From Lactiplantibacillus paraplantarum (lineage in GTDB: Bacteria; Bacillota; Bacilli; Lactobacillales; Lactobacillaceae): DNA of 64,000 bases. Made by a program: the position numbers and the translations under genes. The notes under the pieces were generated by a model. The model was given only the letters and a program-made list of their open reading frames with translations, was not told where the DNA came from and ran no database searches. Position 1 is the stretch's first letter. The number at the start of each line of letters is the position of its first letter. Positions 48,359 through 64,000 of this stretch are shown here, piece by piece. The stretch covers positions 434,001 through 498,000 of the forward strand of contig NZ_CP032744.1 of assembly GCF_003641145.1 (NCBI RefSeq), in the 5' to 3' direction.

Positions 48359-48901
48359 ATGAACAACGACATTGAACGAGTACTTTATAGTCGCGAGGAT
48401 ATCCATCAGGTTGCACAAAAATTAGGAAAAGAACTGACAACTGCATATGCTGGTAAGAACCCATTAATTATTTGTGTACTCAAGGGTGCCGTCTTATTTA
48501 CCACTGACATTATCCGTGAGATGGATATTTACGCGGATCTTGATTTCATTAACTTATCAAGTTATGGTAACGAAACGATTTCTAGTGGTGAGGTTCAGCT
48601 AACCAAGGACTTGGATGCGGACGTTACAGGGCGTGATGTGCTAGTTATTGAAGACATCATTGATACTGGTCGGACATTAAAGTTTTTGGTCGACTTGTTG
48701 AAACGGCGCGATGTGAACTCGGTGAAGGTCTGCACGCTTTTGGATAAGCCAGCTGGTCGACTCGTTGATATTAAGGCGGATTATATTGGTTTTGAAGTTC
48801 CTAATGAATTTGTGGTTGGCTATGGCCTTGACTATGCAGAACGCTATCGGAACTTACCGTACGTTGGGATTTTAAAACCTGCAATTTACGAGCATAAATA
48901 A
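48359..48901 (+). CDS. hpt: Hypoxanthine phosphoribosyltransferase
   Basis: A 180-residue purine-salvage enzyme making IMP or GMP from hypoxanthine or guanine and PRPP. The PRPP motif is [14 protein letters not shown], and [10 protein letters not shown] near residue 43 is conserved. It follows tilS by 19 bp, and its stop directly precedes the ftsH operator. The ATG has GGAG about 13 bases upstream. Confidence 0.94.
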   Translation: MNNDIERVLYSREDIHQVAQKLGKELTTAYAGKNPLIICVLKGAVLFTTDIIREMDIYADLDFINLSSYGNETISSGEVQLTKDLDADVTGRDVLVIEDIIDTGRTLKFLVDLLKRRDVNSVKVCTLLDKPAGRLVDIKADYIGFEVPNEFVVGYGLDYAERYRNLPYVGILKPAIYEHK

Positions 48902-48931
48902 TTGGTCAATGATAGTCAAATGTGCTATTAT
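48902..48931 (+). promoter_or_regulatory. ftsH promoter with CtsR-type operator
   Basis: The -35 is TTGGTC (48902-48907) and the extended -10 TGCTATTAT (TATTAT 48926-48931), spacer 18. GGTCAA-4-AGTCAAA (48904-48920) overlaps the -35 and closely fits the CtsR heptad repeat GGTCAAANANRGTCAAA. CtsR control of ftsH has been described in L. plantarum. Confidence 0.75.
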
Positions 48932-48981
48932 TTAGACTATCGAAGTAACTGTATATAAAAGTTTCGATGAAGGAGGCACAT

Positions 48982-51219
48982 ATGAACAATCGACGCAATG
49001 GACTCTTTCGTAATAGCTTATTTTACATTTTGATGTTCTTGAGCTTGATGGGAATTATCTACTTTTTCTTTGGCGGTAATTCTAGCTCACAGACGCAAAA
49101 TATTCGTTATAGCGAATTTGTCAAACAATTAGATAAGAATAACGTTAAAAACGTTAGTATCCAGCCTAGTGGCGGCGTCTACAAGGTAACTGGTTCATAC
49201 CGGAAAGCACGGACGACTTCTTCTGCAAACGCCCTTGGTATCAAGAGCGCATCGACAAAGACGACGTCGTTTTCAACAACGATGTTAGAAAACAACTCCA
49301 CGGTTGATCAAGTTTCCAAGTTGGCGGCTAAGCATGACGTTAAGGTGACGGCGAAAGCCGAAGAATCTAGCGGTATCTGGGTCACGTTATTAATGTACAT
49401 CGCGCCAGTCATCCTAATGTTGTTCCTCTTCTATATGATGATGGGACAAGCAGGACAAGGCGGCGGAAACAACCGGGTGATGAACTTTGGTAAAACGAAG
49501 GCTAAACCAGCTGACAGTAAGCAAAACAAAGTTCGTTTCTCAGATGTTGCCGGTGAAGAAGAGGAAAAACAAGAATTGGTCGAAGTTGTCGAATTCTTGA
49601 AAGATCCGCGGAAGTTTGTGTCATTAGGCGCACGAATCCCATCTGGGGTACTTCTTGAGGGGCCTCCTGGTACTGGTAAAACGTTGCTTGCTAAGGCGGT
49701 TGCCGGTGAAGCTGGTGTGCCATTCTTCTCGATTTCTGGTTCTGACTTCGTCGAAATGTTCGTCGGGGTTGGTGCTAGCCGGGTGCGGGACTTATTTGAA
49801 CAAGCTAAGAAGAACGCCCCATCCATCATCTTTATTGATGAAATTGATGCGGTTGGTCGGCAACGTGGCAATGGTATGGGCGGCGGTCACGATGAACGTG
49901 AACAAACCCTGAACCAATTGTTAGTTGAAATGGATGGTTTTACAGGTAATGAAGGGGTCATCGTCATGGCGGCGACAAACCGTTCTGATGTGCTTGATCC
50001 TGCCTTACTGCGGCCAGGCCGTTTCGACCGGAAGATCTTAGTTGGTCGTCCGGACGTCAAGGGTCGGGAAGCCATCTTAAAAGTCCATGCTAAGAATAAG
50101 CCGTTAGCAGCTGACGTTGATCTGAAGGAAATTGCTAAGCAAACACCTGGGTTCGTGGGTGCCGATTTGGAAAACTTATTGAACGAAGCGGCGCTGTTAG
50201 CTGCTCGTCGTAATAAGAAACAAGTTGACGCTGCGGATCTCGATGAAGCTGAAGATCGGGTCATTGCTGGTCCAGCTAAGCATGATCGGGTCGTGAACAA
50301 GCATGAACGGGAAACCGTGGCTTATCACGAAGCTGGTCATACGATTGTTGGGTTGGTCTTGAATGATGCGCGGGTCGTGCATAAAGTCACGATTGTGCCA
50401 CGGGGTCGTGCTGGCGGTTATGCCATCATGTTACCGCGTGAAGATCAGATGCTGATGTCGAAACGTGATGCGAAGGAACAAATGGCTGGTTTAATGGGTG
50501 GTCGTGCTGCTGAAGAAATTATCTTTGGGGCTCAATCATCAGGTGCTTCTAATGACTTTGAACAGGCAACGCAAATTGCCCGGGCAATGGTTACTCAGTA
50601 TGGGATGAGTGAAAAGCTTGGTCCCGTTGAGTTAGAAAATGCCAACCAACAAGCAGCTTACCAACAAGGTATGGGTGCGAGTGCCTTTTCACAACATACG
50701 GCACAATTGATCGATGATGAAGTCCGGCGTTTGAGCCAAGAAGCGCATCAAACTGCTACGGATATTATCGAATCACACCGTGAACAGCATAAGTTGATTG
50801 CGGAAGCGCTACTGAAGTACGAAACGTTGGATGAAAAGCAGATTCTCAGTTTATTTAAGACTGGTAAGATGCCTGAAAAGGATCGTAATGAATTTCCAAG
50901 TGAAAAAGCGGCGACCTTTGAAGAATCCAAACGTGAATTGGAACGACGCGAAGCTGAAAAGCACGCGCAAAACCAAAGTGCGGATGATCAGCAAGTTGAT
51001 TCAGCCGATACGACGACTGATGCCAGTGTTGCTGAACCAAGTTTCCCAAGTGAATCGAATGCTAGTTCAGAAGTTAGTGCTGACAGTAGTGTCAATTCAA
51101 CGGCTAATTCAGCCACTGAATCAGCTACCGACAGTGATGTCGCAACTTCAGCCACTGGTTTACCAAATGCTGAAAGTGCTACACCATCATCGCAGGATGA
51201 TACTAATTCGCAAGCGTAG
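48982..51219 (+). CDS. ftsH: ATP-dependent zinc metalloprotease FtsH
   Basis: A 745-residue membrane protease degrading damaged or unassembled membrane proteins. Two N-terminal helices (about residues 12-32 and 131-155) surround an extracellular loop. The AAA ATPase has Walker A GPPGTGKT and Walker B IIFIDEID, with pore residues [15 protein letters not shown], and the zinc site is HEAGH. The last 70 residues are a low-complexity Ser/Thr/Asp/Ala tail, longer than in other lactobacilli I recall. ATG 48982 is chosen with AAGGAGG. CtsR-controlled by its operator. Confidence 0.96.
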   Translation: MNNRRNGLFRNSLFYILMFLSLMGIIYFFFGGNSSSQTQNIRYSEFVKQLDKNNVKNVSIQPSGGVYKVTGSYRKARTTSSANALGIKSASTKTTSFSTTMLENNSTVDQVSKLAAKHDVKVTAKAEESSGIWVTLLMYIAPVILMLFLFYMMMGQAGQGGGNNRVMNFGKTKAKPADSKQNKVRFSDVAGEEEEKQELVEVVEFLKDPRKFVSLGARIPSGVLLEGPPGTGKTLLAKAVAGEAGVPFFSISGSDFVEMFVGVGASRVRDLFEQAKKNAPSIIFIDEIDAVGRQRGNGMGGGHDEREQTLNQLLVEMDGFTGNEGVIVMAATNRSDVLDPALLRPGRFDRKILVGRPDVKGREAILKVHAKNKPLAADVDLKEIAKQTPGFVGADLENLLNEAALLAARRNKKQVDAADLDEAEDRVIAGPAKHDRVVNKHERETVAYHEAGHTIVGLVLNDARVVHKVTIVPRGRAGGYAIMLPREDQMLMSKRDAKEQMAGLMGGRAAEEIIFGAQSSGASNDFEQATQIARAMVTQYGMSEKLGPVELENANQQAAYQQGMGASAFSQHTAQLIDDEVRRLSQEAHQTATDIIESHREQHKLIAEALLKYETLDEKQILSLFKTGKMPEKDRNEFPSEKAATFEESKRELERREAEKHAQNQSADDQQVDSADTTTDASVAEPSFPSESNASSEVSADSSVNSTANSATESATDSDVATSATGLPNAESATPSSQDDTNSQA

Positions 51220-51238
51220 TATTGAATAAAGTAAAATG

Positions 51239-51269
51239 AAGGAGCTGGGACTTTGTCTCGGCTCCTTTT
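51239..51269 (+). terminator. Rho-independent terminator of ftsH
   Basis: A stem GGAGC-G-GAC with GTC-C-GCTCC and a T-run. Confidence 0.75.
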
Positions 51270-51366
51270 ATGCGTTATGATATTTCAGGAAAATAAATCA
51301 ATTGCGGTAATTCGGTTATGAGCGTCGGTCGCAATTAAAGACGGATTGAGATAGGAGTATGATTAA

Positions 51367-52254
51367 ATGGCAGATTATTTAGTAAAAAGCGTCGCGGGTA
51401 ACGAGATGTTTCGAGCGTACGCAGTTAGTGCAACGGGCGTGGTTGCTGAAGCCCAACGCCGGCATGATACCTGGAGTGCGGCATCAGCAGCGTTAGGCCG
51501 CAGTTTGGTCGGCACGTTATTATTAGCATCATCAGTTTTAAAGGGTGAGGAGCAGATGACCGTTAAGATCAATGGTAATGGTCCTGTTGGTGGTATCGTT
51601 GTTGATGGCAATGCTAATGGTACGGTCAAGGGGTACTTACAACATCCCCATGTGCATTTGCCTTTGAATGATCAACATAAGATCGATGTGAAGGCGGCTG
51701 TTGGTACTGACGGCTTCTTATCAGTTACTAAGGATCAAGGCGTTGGGGATCCATTCACTGGAACGGTGGCGTTAGTTTCTGGTGAATTGGGCGAGGACTT
51801 CACGTATTACCTAGCACAGTCCGAACAGATTCCATCAGCAGTTGGGTTATCGGTGTTTGTGAATGATGATAATTCGATTGGAGTTGCCGGGGGCTTTTTG
51901 GTGCAAGTATTGCCAAATGCGACGGATGAAGCCATCAGCTCGCTAGAAAATAAGCTCAAAGACATGCCATTAGTTTCCCAATTGATGCGTGATGGCAAGT
52001 CACCAGAAGATATTTTGGACTTGTTGTTTGATGGCGACGTTAAAGTGTTAGATAAGATGCCGGTCAAGTTTGAATGTGATTGTTCTAAAGAGCGGTTTGC
52101 CGAAGCACTAATGGCTTTGCCAAAACATGAAGTCCAAGCCATGATTGATGAAGATCATGGTGCCATGGCAGTTTGTCATTTTTGTGGGGACCAGTATCAG
52201 TTCAGTGAACGCGAACTAGAAGCAGTGCTCTCACGGTCTAAGGGTGACGCTTAA
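51367..52254 (+). CDS. hslO: Redox-regulated chaperone Hsp33
   Basis: A 295-residue chaperone activated by oxidation. The zinc cysteines are C237, C239 (CDC) and C270, C273 (CHFC), the full family motif. The start is [11 protein letters not shown] with GATAGGAG upstream. It overlaps the dus gene by one base (TAATG at 52252-52256). Confidence 0.94.
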   Translation: MADYLVKSVAGNEMFRAYAVSATGVVAEAQRRHDTWSAASAALGRSLVGTLLLASSVLKGEEQMTVKINGNGPVGGIVVDGNANGTVKGYLQHPHVHLPLNDQHKIDVKAAVGTDGFLSVTKDQGVGDPFTGTVALVSGELGEDFTYYLAQSEQIPSAVGLSVFVNDDNSIGVAGGFLVQVLPNATDEAISSLENKLKDMPLVSQLMRDGKSPEDILDLLFDGDVKVLDKMPVKFECDCSKERFAEALMALPKHEVQAMIDEDHGAMAVCHFCGDQYQFSERELEAVLSRSKGDA

Positions 52255-53261
52255 TGAATCGGGAGTGGCAGATTGGTGACGTGACGATTCCTAATCGGGT
52301 CGTGGTGGCGCCGATGGCTGGTGTGACTAACGCGGCCTTTCGAGTGATCTGCAAGGATTTTGGTGCGGGGTTAGTCGTTTGCGAGATGATTTCCGATCGC
52401 GGTATTATGTATCAGAATCGCAAAACTTTAGAGATGATGTTCGTTGATCCGAAAGAACACCCGATGAGTATTCAAATTTTTGGCGGTTCGAAAGCGACAT
52501 TAGTTCAAGCTGCCCAGTTTGTTGACCAGCAGACCAATGCTGATATTATTGATATTAATATGGGCTGTCCGGTGAATAAGGTCGTTAAGACTGATGCGGG
52601 CGCTAAGTGGCTTTTAAGTCCAGATAAAGTCTACGAGATGGTCGCAGCCGTGACTGCTGCGGTTAATAAACCGGTGACGGTCAAGATGCGAACTGGTTGG
52701 GACGCAGAGCACGTATATGCCGTTGAGAATGCGCGGGCTGCCGAACGGGCTGGTGCAGCTGCCATTGCAATGCATGGACGAACTCGTAAGCAGATGTATC
52801 AAGGCCATGCAGATTGGGACGTGTTAAAACGGGTGGCGGACGCCCTCACGATTCCATTGATGGGTAATGGTGACGTTCAGACACCTCAAGATGCTGCGCG
52901 GATGCTCAGTGAGGTTGGTGCAGATGCGGTCATGATTGGTCGGGCAGTTGAAGGGAATCCTTGGATGCTCACCCAAACTGTGCACTACTTGGCAACCGGA
53001 GAATTACTGACCCCACCGACACCGATGACTAAGATGCAAACAGCGATGGAACATTTACAGCGGTTAGTGGCGTTAAAAGGTGAGCGAGGTGGTTGTCACG
53101 AGTTTCGCGAACAAGCACCGTACTATTTAAAAGGGATTCCGAGGTCGGCCCGAACCAAAGTGGCGTTAATGGAAGCTGAGTCGCAGGCAGAAATGATACG
53201 CATTTTAACGCAGTTTCAGGAGCAAACGGCAACTTATTTAGCTAGTCACGTGGTAAAGTGA
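52254..53261 (+). CDS. dusB: tRNA-dihydrouridine synthase (DusB type)
   Basis: A 335-residue FMN enzyme reducing uridine in tRNA D-loops. It begins with the FMN-barrel opening [15 protein letters not shown], and the catalytic Cys lies in NMGCPVNKV, then KMRTGW and [10 protein letters not shown]. It forms a pair with hslO, as in Bacillus (yacC-yacF). Confidence 0.93.
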   Translation: MNREWQIGDVTIPNRVVVAPMAGVTNAAFRVICKDFGAGLVVCEMISDRGIMYQNRKTLEMMFVDPKEHPMSIQIFGGSKATLVQAAQFVDQQTNADIIDINMGCPVNKVVKTDAGAKWLLSPDKVYEMVAAVTAAVNKPVTVKMRTGWDAEHVYAVENARAAERAGAAAIAMHGRTRKQMYQGHADWDVLKRVADALTIPLMGNGDVQTPQDAARMLSEVGADAVMIGRAVEGNPWMLTQTVHYLATGELLTPPTPMTKMQTAMEHLQRLVALKGERGGCHEFREQAPYYLKGIPRSARTKVALMEAESQAEMIRILTQFQEQTATYLASHVVK

Positions 53262-53289
53262 ATAATTAACTTGCATTTTGGCGGCGTGA

Positions 53290-54864
<1,575 letters not shown>

Positions 54865-54869
54865 ATTTA

Positions 54870-54914
54870 AAACGGTATTTAGCCTGATTTAGTTAGGCTA
54901 GATACCGTTTTTGT
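54870..54914 (+). terminator. Rho-independent terminator of lysS
   Basis: AACGGTATTTAGCCT pairs with AGGCTAGATACCGTT with one mismatch, followed by a T-run. Confidence 0.88.
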
Positions 54915-55448
54915 TTGCAGCTATCATATAACTTAACTTCAGAAAGCGGTTCATTCAAAAAAAGTTGAATTATTTTTATCCGAACATTATAGCTTTCTTT
55001 TAGTCTAAAATTAGAATTCTGTTTAAATATTCAAGCGTGTTCAAATTAAAAATGGCTATATGAAACTTAAATACCGTACATTGATAAAATAAATTAAATG
55101 ACATGATATTATTGACTGGTTATTTTTGCATTTTAGGGCTTGCAATTTATCTGGATAATTGGTAAATTAGTATACGTTGTTGAGGCGCACAAAGCGGTTA
55201 GCCACTTGCTTCCAACGGAAATTAATTATAAAAAGTTGTTGACAAGATATTGATAACTTGATATGATGATTAAGTTGCGTTGAGGTAATCAACGAACGAT
55301 TTAGACCTTTGAAAACTGAACAAAGTTTCGACGAATCAAATGTGTAGGGTCTCTTGATTTTGAATCAAGAGCAAAAACATTTGCGAAGTCAATTCGCTAG
55401 CAAATAAATTTTAGTACAACTTTAAATGAGCTTTTTAGAACTCATCAT
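54915..55448 (+). promoter_or_regulatory. rrn promoter region and 16S leader
   Basis: A very AT-rich stretch with the promoter TTGACA (55239-55244), a 17-base spacer and TATGAT (55262-55267). An upstream promoter may exist near 55135-55180, but no convincing box pair is visible. In the leader, AACAAAGTTTCGACG (55319-55333) matches the complement at 57046-57060, forming the processing stem around 16S. No gene is seen. Confidence 0.85.
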
Positions 55449-57022
<1,574 letters not shown>

Positions 57023-57101
57023 ATATTACGGAAACCTACACACACGTCGAAACTTTGTTTAGTTTTGAGAGGTCTAACTCTCAATTTAATAAGCGTTTTT
57101 T

Positions 57102-57176
<75 letters not shown>

Positions 57177-57218
57177 TTGGAACCGAACCAGTTGGTTCCA
57201 ATAAGTTGAATACCTCAT

Positions 57219-57291
57219 GGGGAATTAGCTCAGCTGGGAGAGCACCTGCTTTGCAAGCAGGGGGTCAGCGGTTCGATCCCGCTATTCTCCA
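57219..57291 (+). tRNA. tRNA-Ala (TGC)
   Basis: Acceptor GGGGAAT with ATTCTCC (one G-T pair), anticodon TGC at 57252-57254, second tRNA of the spacer. CCA is not encoded. Confidence 0.95.
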
Positions 57292-57450
57292 TTGACGACG
57301 TTGGTCGTCATTGAAACTTGTTCTTTGAAAACTAGATAATATCAAATATATTTTTTCATAATGAAACCGAGAACACCGCGTTTTTTGAGTTTTTTATTGA
57401 AGTTTAATTATCGCTAAACTCATTAATCGCATTTACCGTTAGGTAAATGA

Positions 57451-60372
<2,922 letters not shown>

Positions 60373-60442
60373 TAATTGGTGTTCCGGTTCATATGAAAAT
60401 ATTTGATATTAGCTAGTTTTGAGAGCACAAGTTTCTCAATAG

Positions 60443-60559
60443 TGTGGTGACGATGGCGAGAAGGATACACCTGTTCCCATGTCGAACACAGAAGTTAAGC
60501 TTCTTAGCGCCGAGAGTAGTTGGGGGATCGCTCCCTGCGAGGGTAGGACGTTGCCATGC
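60443..60559 (+). rRNA. rrf: 5S ribosomal RNA
   Basis: From TGTGGTGACGATGGCGAG to GACGTTGCCATGC, about 117 bases, closing stem formed by the two ends. Confidence 0.93.
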
Positions 60560-60565
60560 GATTAT

Positions 60566-60638
60566 TCCGACATAGCTCAGTTGGTAGAGCGCTTGACTGT
60601 TAATCAAGATGTCGACGGTTCGAGCCCGCCTGTCGGAG
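60566..60638 (+). tRNA. tRNA-Asn (GTT)
   Basis: Acceptor TCCGACA/TGTCGGA, anticodon GTT at 60599-60601, seven bases after 5S. CCA is not encoded. Confidence 0.95.
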
Positions 60639-60683
60639 TGACATAGATGTTGGCGATTGTGTTAACATCTATTTTTATATCAT

Positions 60684-60756
60684 GCCGGCTTAGCTCAGTT
60701 GGTAGAGCATCGGTATCGTAAACCGAGGGTCATCAGTTCGACTCTGGTAGCCGGCA
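60684..60756 (+). tRNA. tRNA-Thr (CGT)
   Basis: Acceptor GCCGGCT/AGCCGGC with discriminator A, anticodon CGT at 60717-60719, reading ACG. Last tRNA of the operon. Confidence 0.93.
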
Positions 60757-60819
60757 CTTGTGAGGCGGGACGTGGTTCTCGTCTTTTTATTTTTAGTGAA
60801 TCATATTATTGAAATTAAG

Positions 60820-60855
60820 TAGCAGGCTTGCATAATTGTGCAAGCCTGCTTTTTT
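60820..60855 (+). terminator. Rho-independent terminator of the rrn operon
   Basis: AGCAGGCTTGCA and TGCAAGCCTGCT form a perfect 12-bp stem with a 6-base loop and a T-run. A weaker GACG/CGTC hairpin with T-run lies just before it, near 60769-60790. Confidence 0.92.
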
Positions 60856-60889
60856 AGATAATGTGCGCCTGAGTTGATAACTAAGCAAC

Positions 60890-61003
60890 TTACAGTCTGC
60901 CATGGTCCGTCGCAGAGTAAACACCCAATAATCCGCTACCGATTTGCGCATTCATTTTTCCAATCTGCTTTGCATATCGATTAACGGAAGTGTTTAAGTA
61001 CAT
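60890..61003 (-). pseudogene. Possible gene remnant, minus strand
   Basis: A stop-free frame of about 60 codons ends at TAA 60892-60890. It contains MYLNTSVNRYAKQIGKMNA and GSGLLGVYSATDHGRL. The composition is protein-like, but there is no ribosome site or partner and I recognise no family. It may be the tail of a lost gene. Confidence 0.2.
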
Positions 61004-61068
61004 GGTCGAATTGTTCCGATATCGCGTAACCCTAAGTTTGAATTCTATGACCACGCCTAAAGCCGTAC

Positions 61069-61673
61069 TAGTTATTAGTTGTTTTACCTAGTTGTTGTCA
61101 ATATGTTGGGATATCGGTTAGCAGCGGCTTTCTAAGATAGAAGGTAACTAAAACAGTACATGTGTTCTAAGTACAAATCAAAGATCAATGATAGTTACTA
61201 TGTTTTTGGGGGGACTGACAATAATAGCTACCTCACTAGTTCTTGCAATCGGTAATTTAATGGTGCTTTACCGGCTAGTCTGATAAATCGTGAAGGAACA
61301 AGGATATTGTTTTTGAGACTGATAATCATCGTTTAACGTTTTGTTTAATTAGATTTTTTATGTTAATGGCGATCGTTTTCCATTTGAACACTATTAATTA
61401 TTTTATATTAAATTAGAATTTGATGTCAATTCTAAGTCGTAACAAGTCGCACTAAATGTCTTAGTAAACACTTTTGAGCGGCACAATGGGGTTTTGAACT
61501 ATCTGATGATTTTGGATAAGCATACGCTTGATGGTTATTAGATTAGAAAGTGATTAGTGCTATTGTTGATTAAGATTAAGGCTAGTATAATAGTTATTAT
61601 GTTTAATTAAGAAACAAAACTTGTTACTTTTAAACGAAGTACAAACTGGTTAAGAAGTTTGGAGGAATCTCTA
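61069..61673. other. AT-rich intergenic region before the peptide transporter
   Basis: No convincing gene. A TATAAT box (61586-61591) without a clear -35 lies about 83 bases before the transporter start and is its probable promoter. The rest has no repeat or hairpin I can support. Confidence 0.5.
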
Positions 61674-63146
61674 TTGGATAAGGAACAAAAACTGGATCGG
61701 TCGTTCTTTGGCCAACCCCGTGGTTTACGGACGTTGTTCTTCACTGAAATGTGGGAACGATTCAGTTACTATGGGATGCGTGCGTTACTGATCTATTACA
61801 TGTACTACAGTGTGGCAAAGGGTGGCCTTGGGTTCGACCAGGTTACTGCCGCATCCATCATGTCAATTTACTCGGCCTTAGTTTACGTTTCCAGTGTTCT
61901 TGGTGGCTTTTTGAGCGACCGGGTCTGGGGTAGTCGTAAGACGGTCTTTATTGGTGGGGTCTTCATTATGTTGGGGCACATCGTGTTATCGACACCGTTT
62001 GGGGTTGGTGCATTATTTGTCTCGATCGCACTGATTGTTATTGGGACTGGGCTACTAAAGCCTAATGTATCTGATATGGTTGGTCAATTATATACTGCAG
62101 AAGATACCCGTCGTGATGCTGGCTTCAGTATCTTCGTTTTCGGGATCAACTTGGGGTCCTTAGTTGCACCTGCCTTGGTTGGCCGGATTGGCTTAAATGT
62201 TAACTTCCATTTAGGTTTCTCCTTGGCTGCCATTGGGATGTTCTTCGGTTTATTGCAATACTACTTTGATGGTAAAAAGAATTTGAGTTCTGCTAGTCTG
62301 TATCCAACTGATCCGTTGGAACCTGGTGACTTGAAGAAGATTATTCGCCGCACGATTTTGGGTATCATCGGAATTGGTCTGATTTTACTCCTAATGCAAC
62401 TGATGAACGCGTTAACGTTAGCCAATGTAATCAGCTTAATTAGTATTTTAGTTATTTTGACACCGATTGTTTACTTTATCTTGATGTTAACGTCTGAGAA
62501 AACTGATGCAACTGAACGTTCACGGGTACGGGCCTATATTCCGTTATTTATCGCTGCTGCACTGTTCTGGGCGATTGAGGAACAAGGATCGGCCGTATTA
62601 GCGTTATTTGCAGCTAATCGTGTTAATTTGGATCTTGGTTTTATTCACTTAGCAGCATCTGATTTTCAAATGTTAAACCCATTGTTCATCATGATCTACA
62701 CAACGCCGTTCGTATGGTTGTGGACGAAATGGGGTAAGAAGCAACCTAGCTCACCAGCCAAGTTTGCGGTTGGGTTAGTCTTTGCAGGGGCGTCATACTT
62801 AATCATGGCATTGCCAGGGGCCCTCTTTGGGACGGCTGGTAAAGTTAGCCCATGGTGGTTAGTGGCTAGTTGGGCCGTCGTTGAAATTGCGGAAATGTTG
62901 ATTTCACCAATCGGTTTGTCGGTTACGACTAAGTTGGCACCAAAAGCGTTCGCATCACAAATGATGAGTATGTGGTTCTTGACTGATTCTGTAGGTAGTG
63001 CGATTAACGCACAAATCGTACGCTTCTATTCAACTCAAACTGAAGTCCCATACTTCGCGATTATCGGGATCGTGAGTGTACTGCTTGGTCTTCTTCTCTT
63101 CATGATGGTGCCAATGATTAAGCGTTCAATGCAAGGCATTCGTTAA
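61674..63146 (+). CDS. dtpT: POT-family di-/tripeptide transporter
   Basis: A 490-residue proton-coupled peptide transporter with about 14 membrane segments. The family signatures are [18 protein letters not shown] (near residue 27), and [17 protein letters not shown] with [16 protein letters not shown], the PTR2 motifs. It supplies peptide nitrogen, vital for auxotrophic lactobacilli. The start is TTG at 61674, eight bases after GGAGG; the in-frame TTG at 61659 lies before that site. Confidence 0.93.
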   Translation: MDKEQKLDRSFFGQPRGLRTLFFTEMWERFSYYGMRALLIYYMYYSVAKGGLGFDQVTAASIMSIYSALVYVSSVLGGFLSDRVWGSRKTVFIGGVFIMLGHIVLSTPFGVGALFVSIALIVIGTGLLKPNVSDMVGQLYTAEDTRRDAGFSIFVFGINLGSLVAPALVGRIGLNVNFHLGFSLAAIGMFFGLLQYYFDGKKNLSSASLYPTDPLEPGDLKKIIRRTILGIIGIGLILLLMQLMNALTLANVISLISILVILTPIVYFILMLTSEKTDATERSRVRAYIPLFIAAALFWAIEEQGSAVLALFAANRVNLDLGFIHLAASDFQMLNPLFIMIYTTPFVWLWTKWGKKQPSSPAKFAVGLVFAGASYLIMALPGALFGTAGKVSPWWLVASWAVVEIAEMLISPIGLSVTTKLAPKAFASQMMSMWFLTDSVGSAINAQIVRFYSTQTEVPYFAIIGIVSVLLGLLLFMMVPMIKRSMQGIR

Positions 63147-63163
63147 ATTGAATATTTACTCGA

Positions 63164-63197
63164 AGATATGTTATCTTAGTGATAGCATATCTTTTTT
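63164..63197 (+). terminator. Rho-independent terminator of dtpT
   Basis: AGATATG-TATC and GATA-CATATCT form a stem with loop TTAGT, followed by a T-run. Confidence 0.8.
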
Positions 63198-63218
63198 ATT
63201 TTGGAGGGGTTGATCATC

Positions 63219-64000
63219 GTGCGGCTGGCTTTTAGTAGTGATAATCATTTTGATGTTAACCGAGTGGATGCGACCGCCATGATGCGTGCCCAGGCAACTT
63301 ATTTATTGCAAAATGGGGTCCAGTTATATTTAATTGCTGGCGACCTCTTCAACGATTTTCAACGTAGTCAACAATTTGTTGTTGATTTACAGGCACTATT
63401 GGGCGCACAGACGCGTGTTTATTGGATCGCAGGTAATCATGACATGGTACATGGTATTTCGTTTGACGAGCTTGAAACTGGGCATTTTGATGGCTACCTT
63501 CATAATCGGTATGTCGACATTCCTGGTACGGATTGGCGCGTGATTGGACATAATGGGTGGTATGACTATCAATATGCTGCGCAAGTCCCAGATACGACTA
63601 CGGCTGACTTCTTACACTGGAAGAATGCGTTTTGGATTGACCGGGCTATTAAGCAGCCAATGAGTGATGCGGAGCGTACGGATCTGATGTTAAATCAAGT
63701 TACAGCACAGCTTAACTTAGCCGCTACTGAAAACAAACAGGTCGTGTTTATGACTCACTTTGTTCCTCGGGTTGATTACTTGCGCTTTTCTGATGATAAT
63801 CGGTTCTGGAATATGGCTAATGCCTTAATGGGGACCCCGCGGTTAGGACGACTGTTGGAACAGTTTAACGTGGCCCACGTTTTATTTGGTCATCTGCACG
63901 TCCACCCACAACCACGGGTGTTTGGTCAGACAACCTATTATGACCAAGCGGTAGGGTATGGACTTAAGCGTATCAACGAATGGCGTGCTAATAATTTCAT
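63219..64000 (+). CDS. Metallophosphoesterase, 3' end outside window
   Basis: A frame open to the right edge (260 codons), starting at GTG 63219 with GGAGGGG upstream. The Calcineurin-type motifs are in order: FSSDNHFD (usually D-x-H), LIAGDLFNDF (GDxxD region), IAGNHDMV (GNHD/E), MTHFVP and LFGHLHVHP (GHxH). It is a metal-dependent phosphoesterase of unknown substrate. The first motif has Asn before His (SDNHF), a common variant in this subgroup. Confidence 0.88.
   Translation, partial: MRLAFSSDNHFDVNRVDATAMMRAQATYLLQNGVQLYLIAGDLFNDFQRSQQFVVDLQALLGAQTRVYWIAGNHDMVHGISFDELETGHFDGYLHNRYVDIPGTDWRVIGHNGWYDYQYAAQVPDTTTADFLHWKNAFWIDRAIKQPMSDAERTDLMLNQVTAQLNLAATENKQVVFMTHFVPRVDYLRFSDDNRFWNMANALMGTPRLGRLLEQFNVAHVLFGHLHVHPQPRVFGQTTYYDQAVGYGLKRINEWRANNF

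Overview
The window is chromosomal DNA of a Lactiplantibacillus of the plantarum group. The 16S sequence, the arginine-specific carAB divergent from argCJBDF, ldhL starting at TTG with the [12 protein letters not shown]-terminus, and the order pth-mfd-(yabM-like)-rqcP-divIC-(S1 protein)-tilS-hpt-ftsH-hslO-dus-lysS-rrn all fit that group. I cannot decide species or subspecies from reading alone.

Layout. 1-1621: an ISL3-family insertion with an 8-bp target duplication, inserted into the 3' end of an unidentified gene. 1.6-5.8 kb: a probably secreted small protein (DUF2712-like) followed by three small membrane proteins, an ABC ATPase and a membrane-anchored protein. This is an uncharacterised accessory cassette. 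6-13.9 kb: a release-factor-like protein (minus strand), sortase A, LemA, HtpX, an unknown protein, MurF and the DEAD-box helicase CshA. 14-16 kb: an IS30-family element beside a large non-coding repeat (copy A). 16.1-20.7 kb: acpS-alr, an orphan MazF-type toxin, Kup. 20.9-24.1 kb: a T-box-controlled ABC importer whose features point to tRNA-Met. 24.2-33.9 kb: carB-carA (minus) divergent from argC-J-B-D-F. 33.9-34.5 kb: preQ1-I riboswitch and queT. 34.6-38.3 kb: partial reverse copy C of the large repeat, then cbpA, an L,D-transpeptidase and ldhL (all minus). 38.6-54.9 kb: the conserved cluster pth to lysS, interrupted between the S1-domain gene and tilS by copy B of the repeat. 55.2-60.9 kb: a complete rRNA operon, 16S-tRNA-Ile-tRNA-Ala-23S-5S-tRNA-Asn-tRNA-Thr. 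The window ends with a POT peptide transporter and the start of a metallophosphoesterase.

The most unusual object is the repeat found at 15104-15978, 46165-46934 and (truncated, reverse strand) 34591-34899. The two long copies are bounded by perfect inverted arms of 16 and 29 bp. The arm sequences differ between copies, but the two ends change together within each copy. Inside, at least two further long-range stems nest in the same order, and another pairing (15 bp in A, 11 bp in B) would form a pseudoknot. There is no conserved reading frame. I read this as a large modular structured RNA, or an RNA-like mobile repeat, of about 0.8 kb. I cannot assign it to a known family.

Other points to check are the DUF2712/ABC cassette, the Met-type T-box on an NMT1-type importer, the MazF without a visible antitoxin, and a CtsR-type operator overlapping the ftsH promoter.
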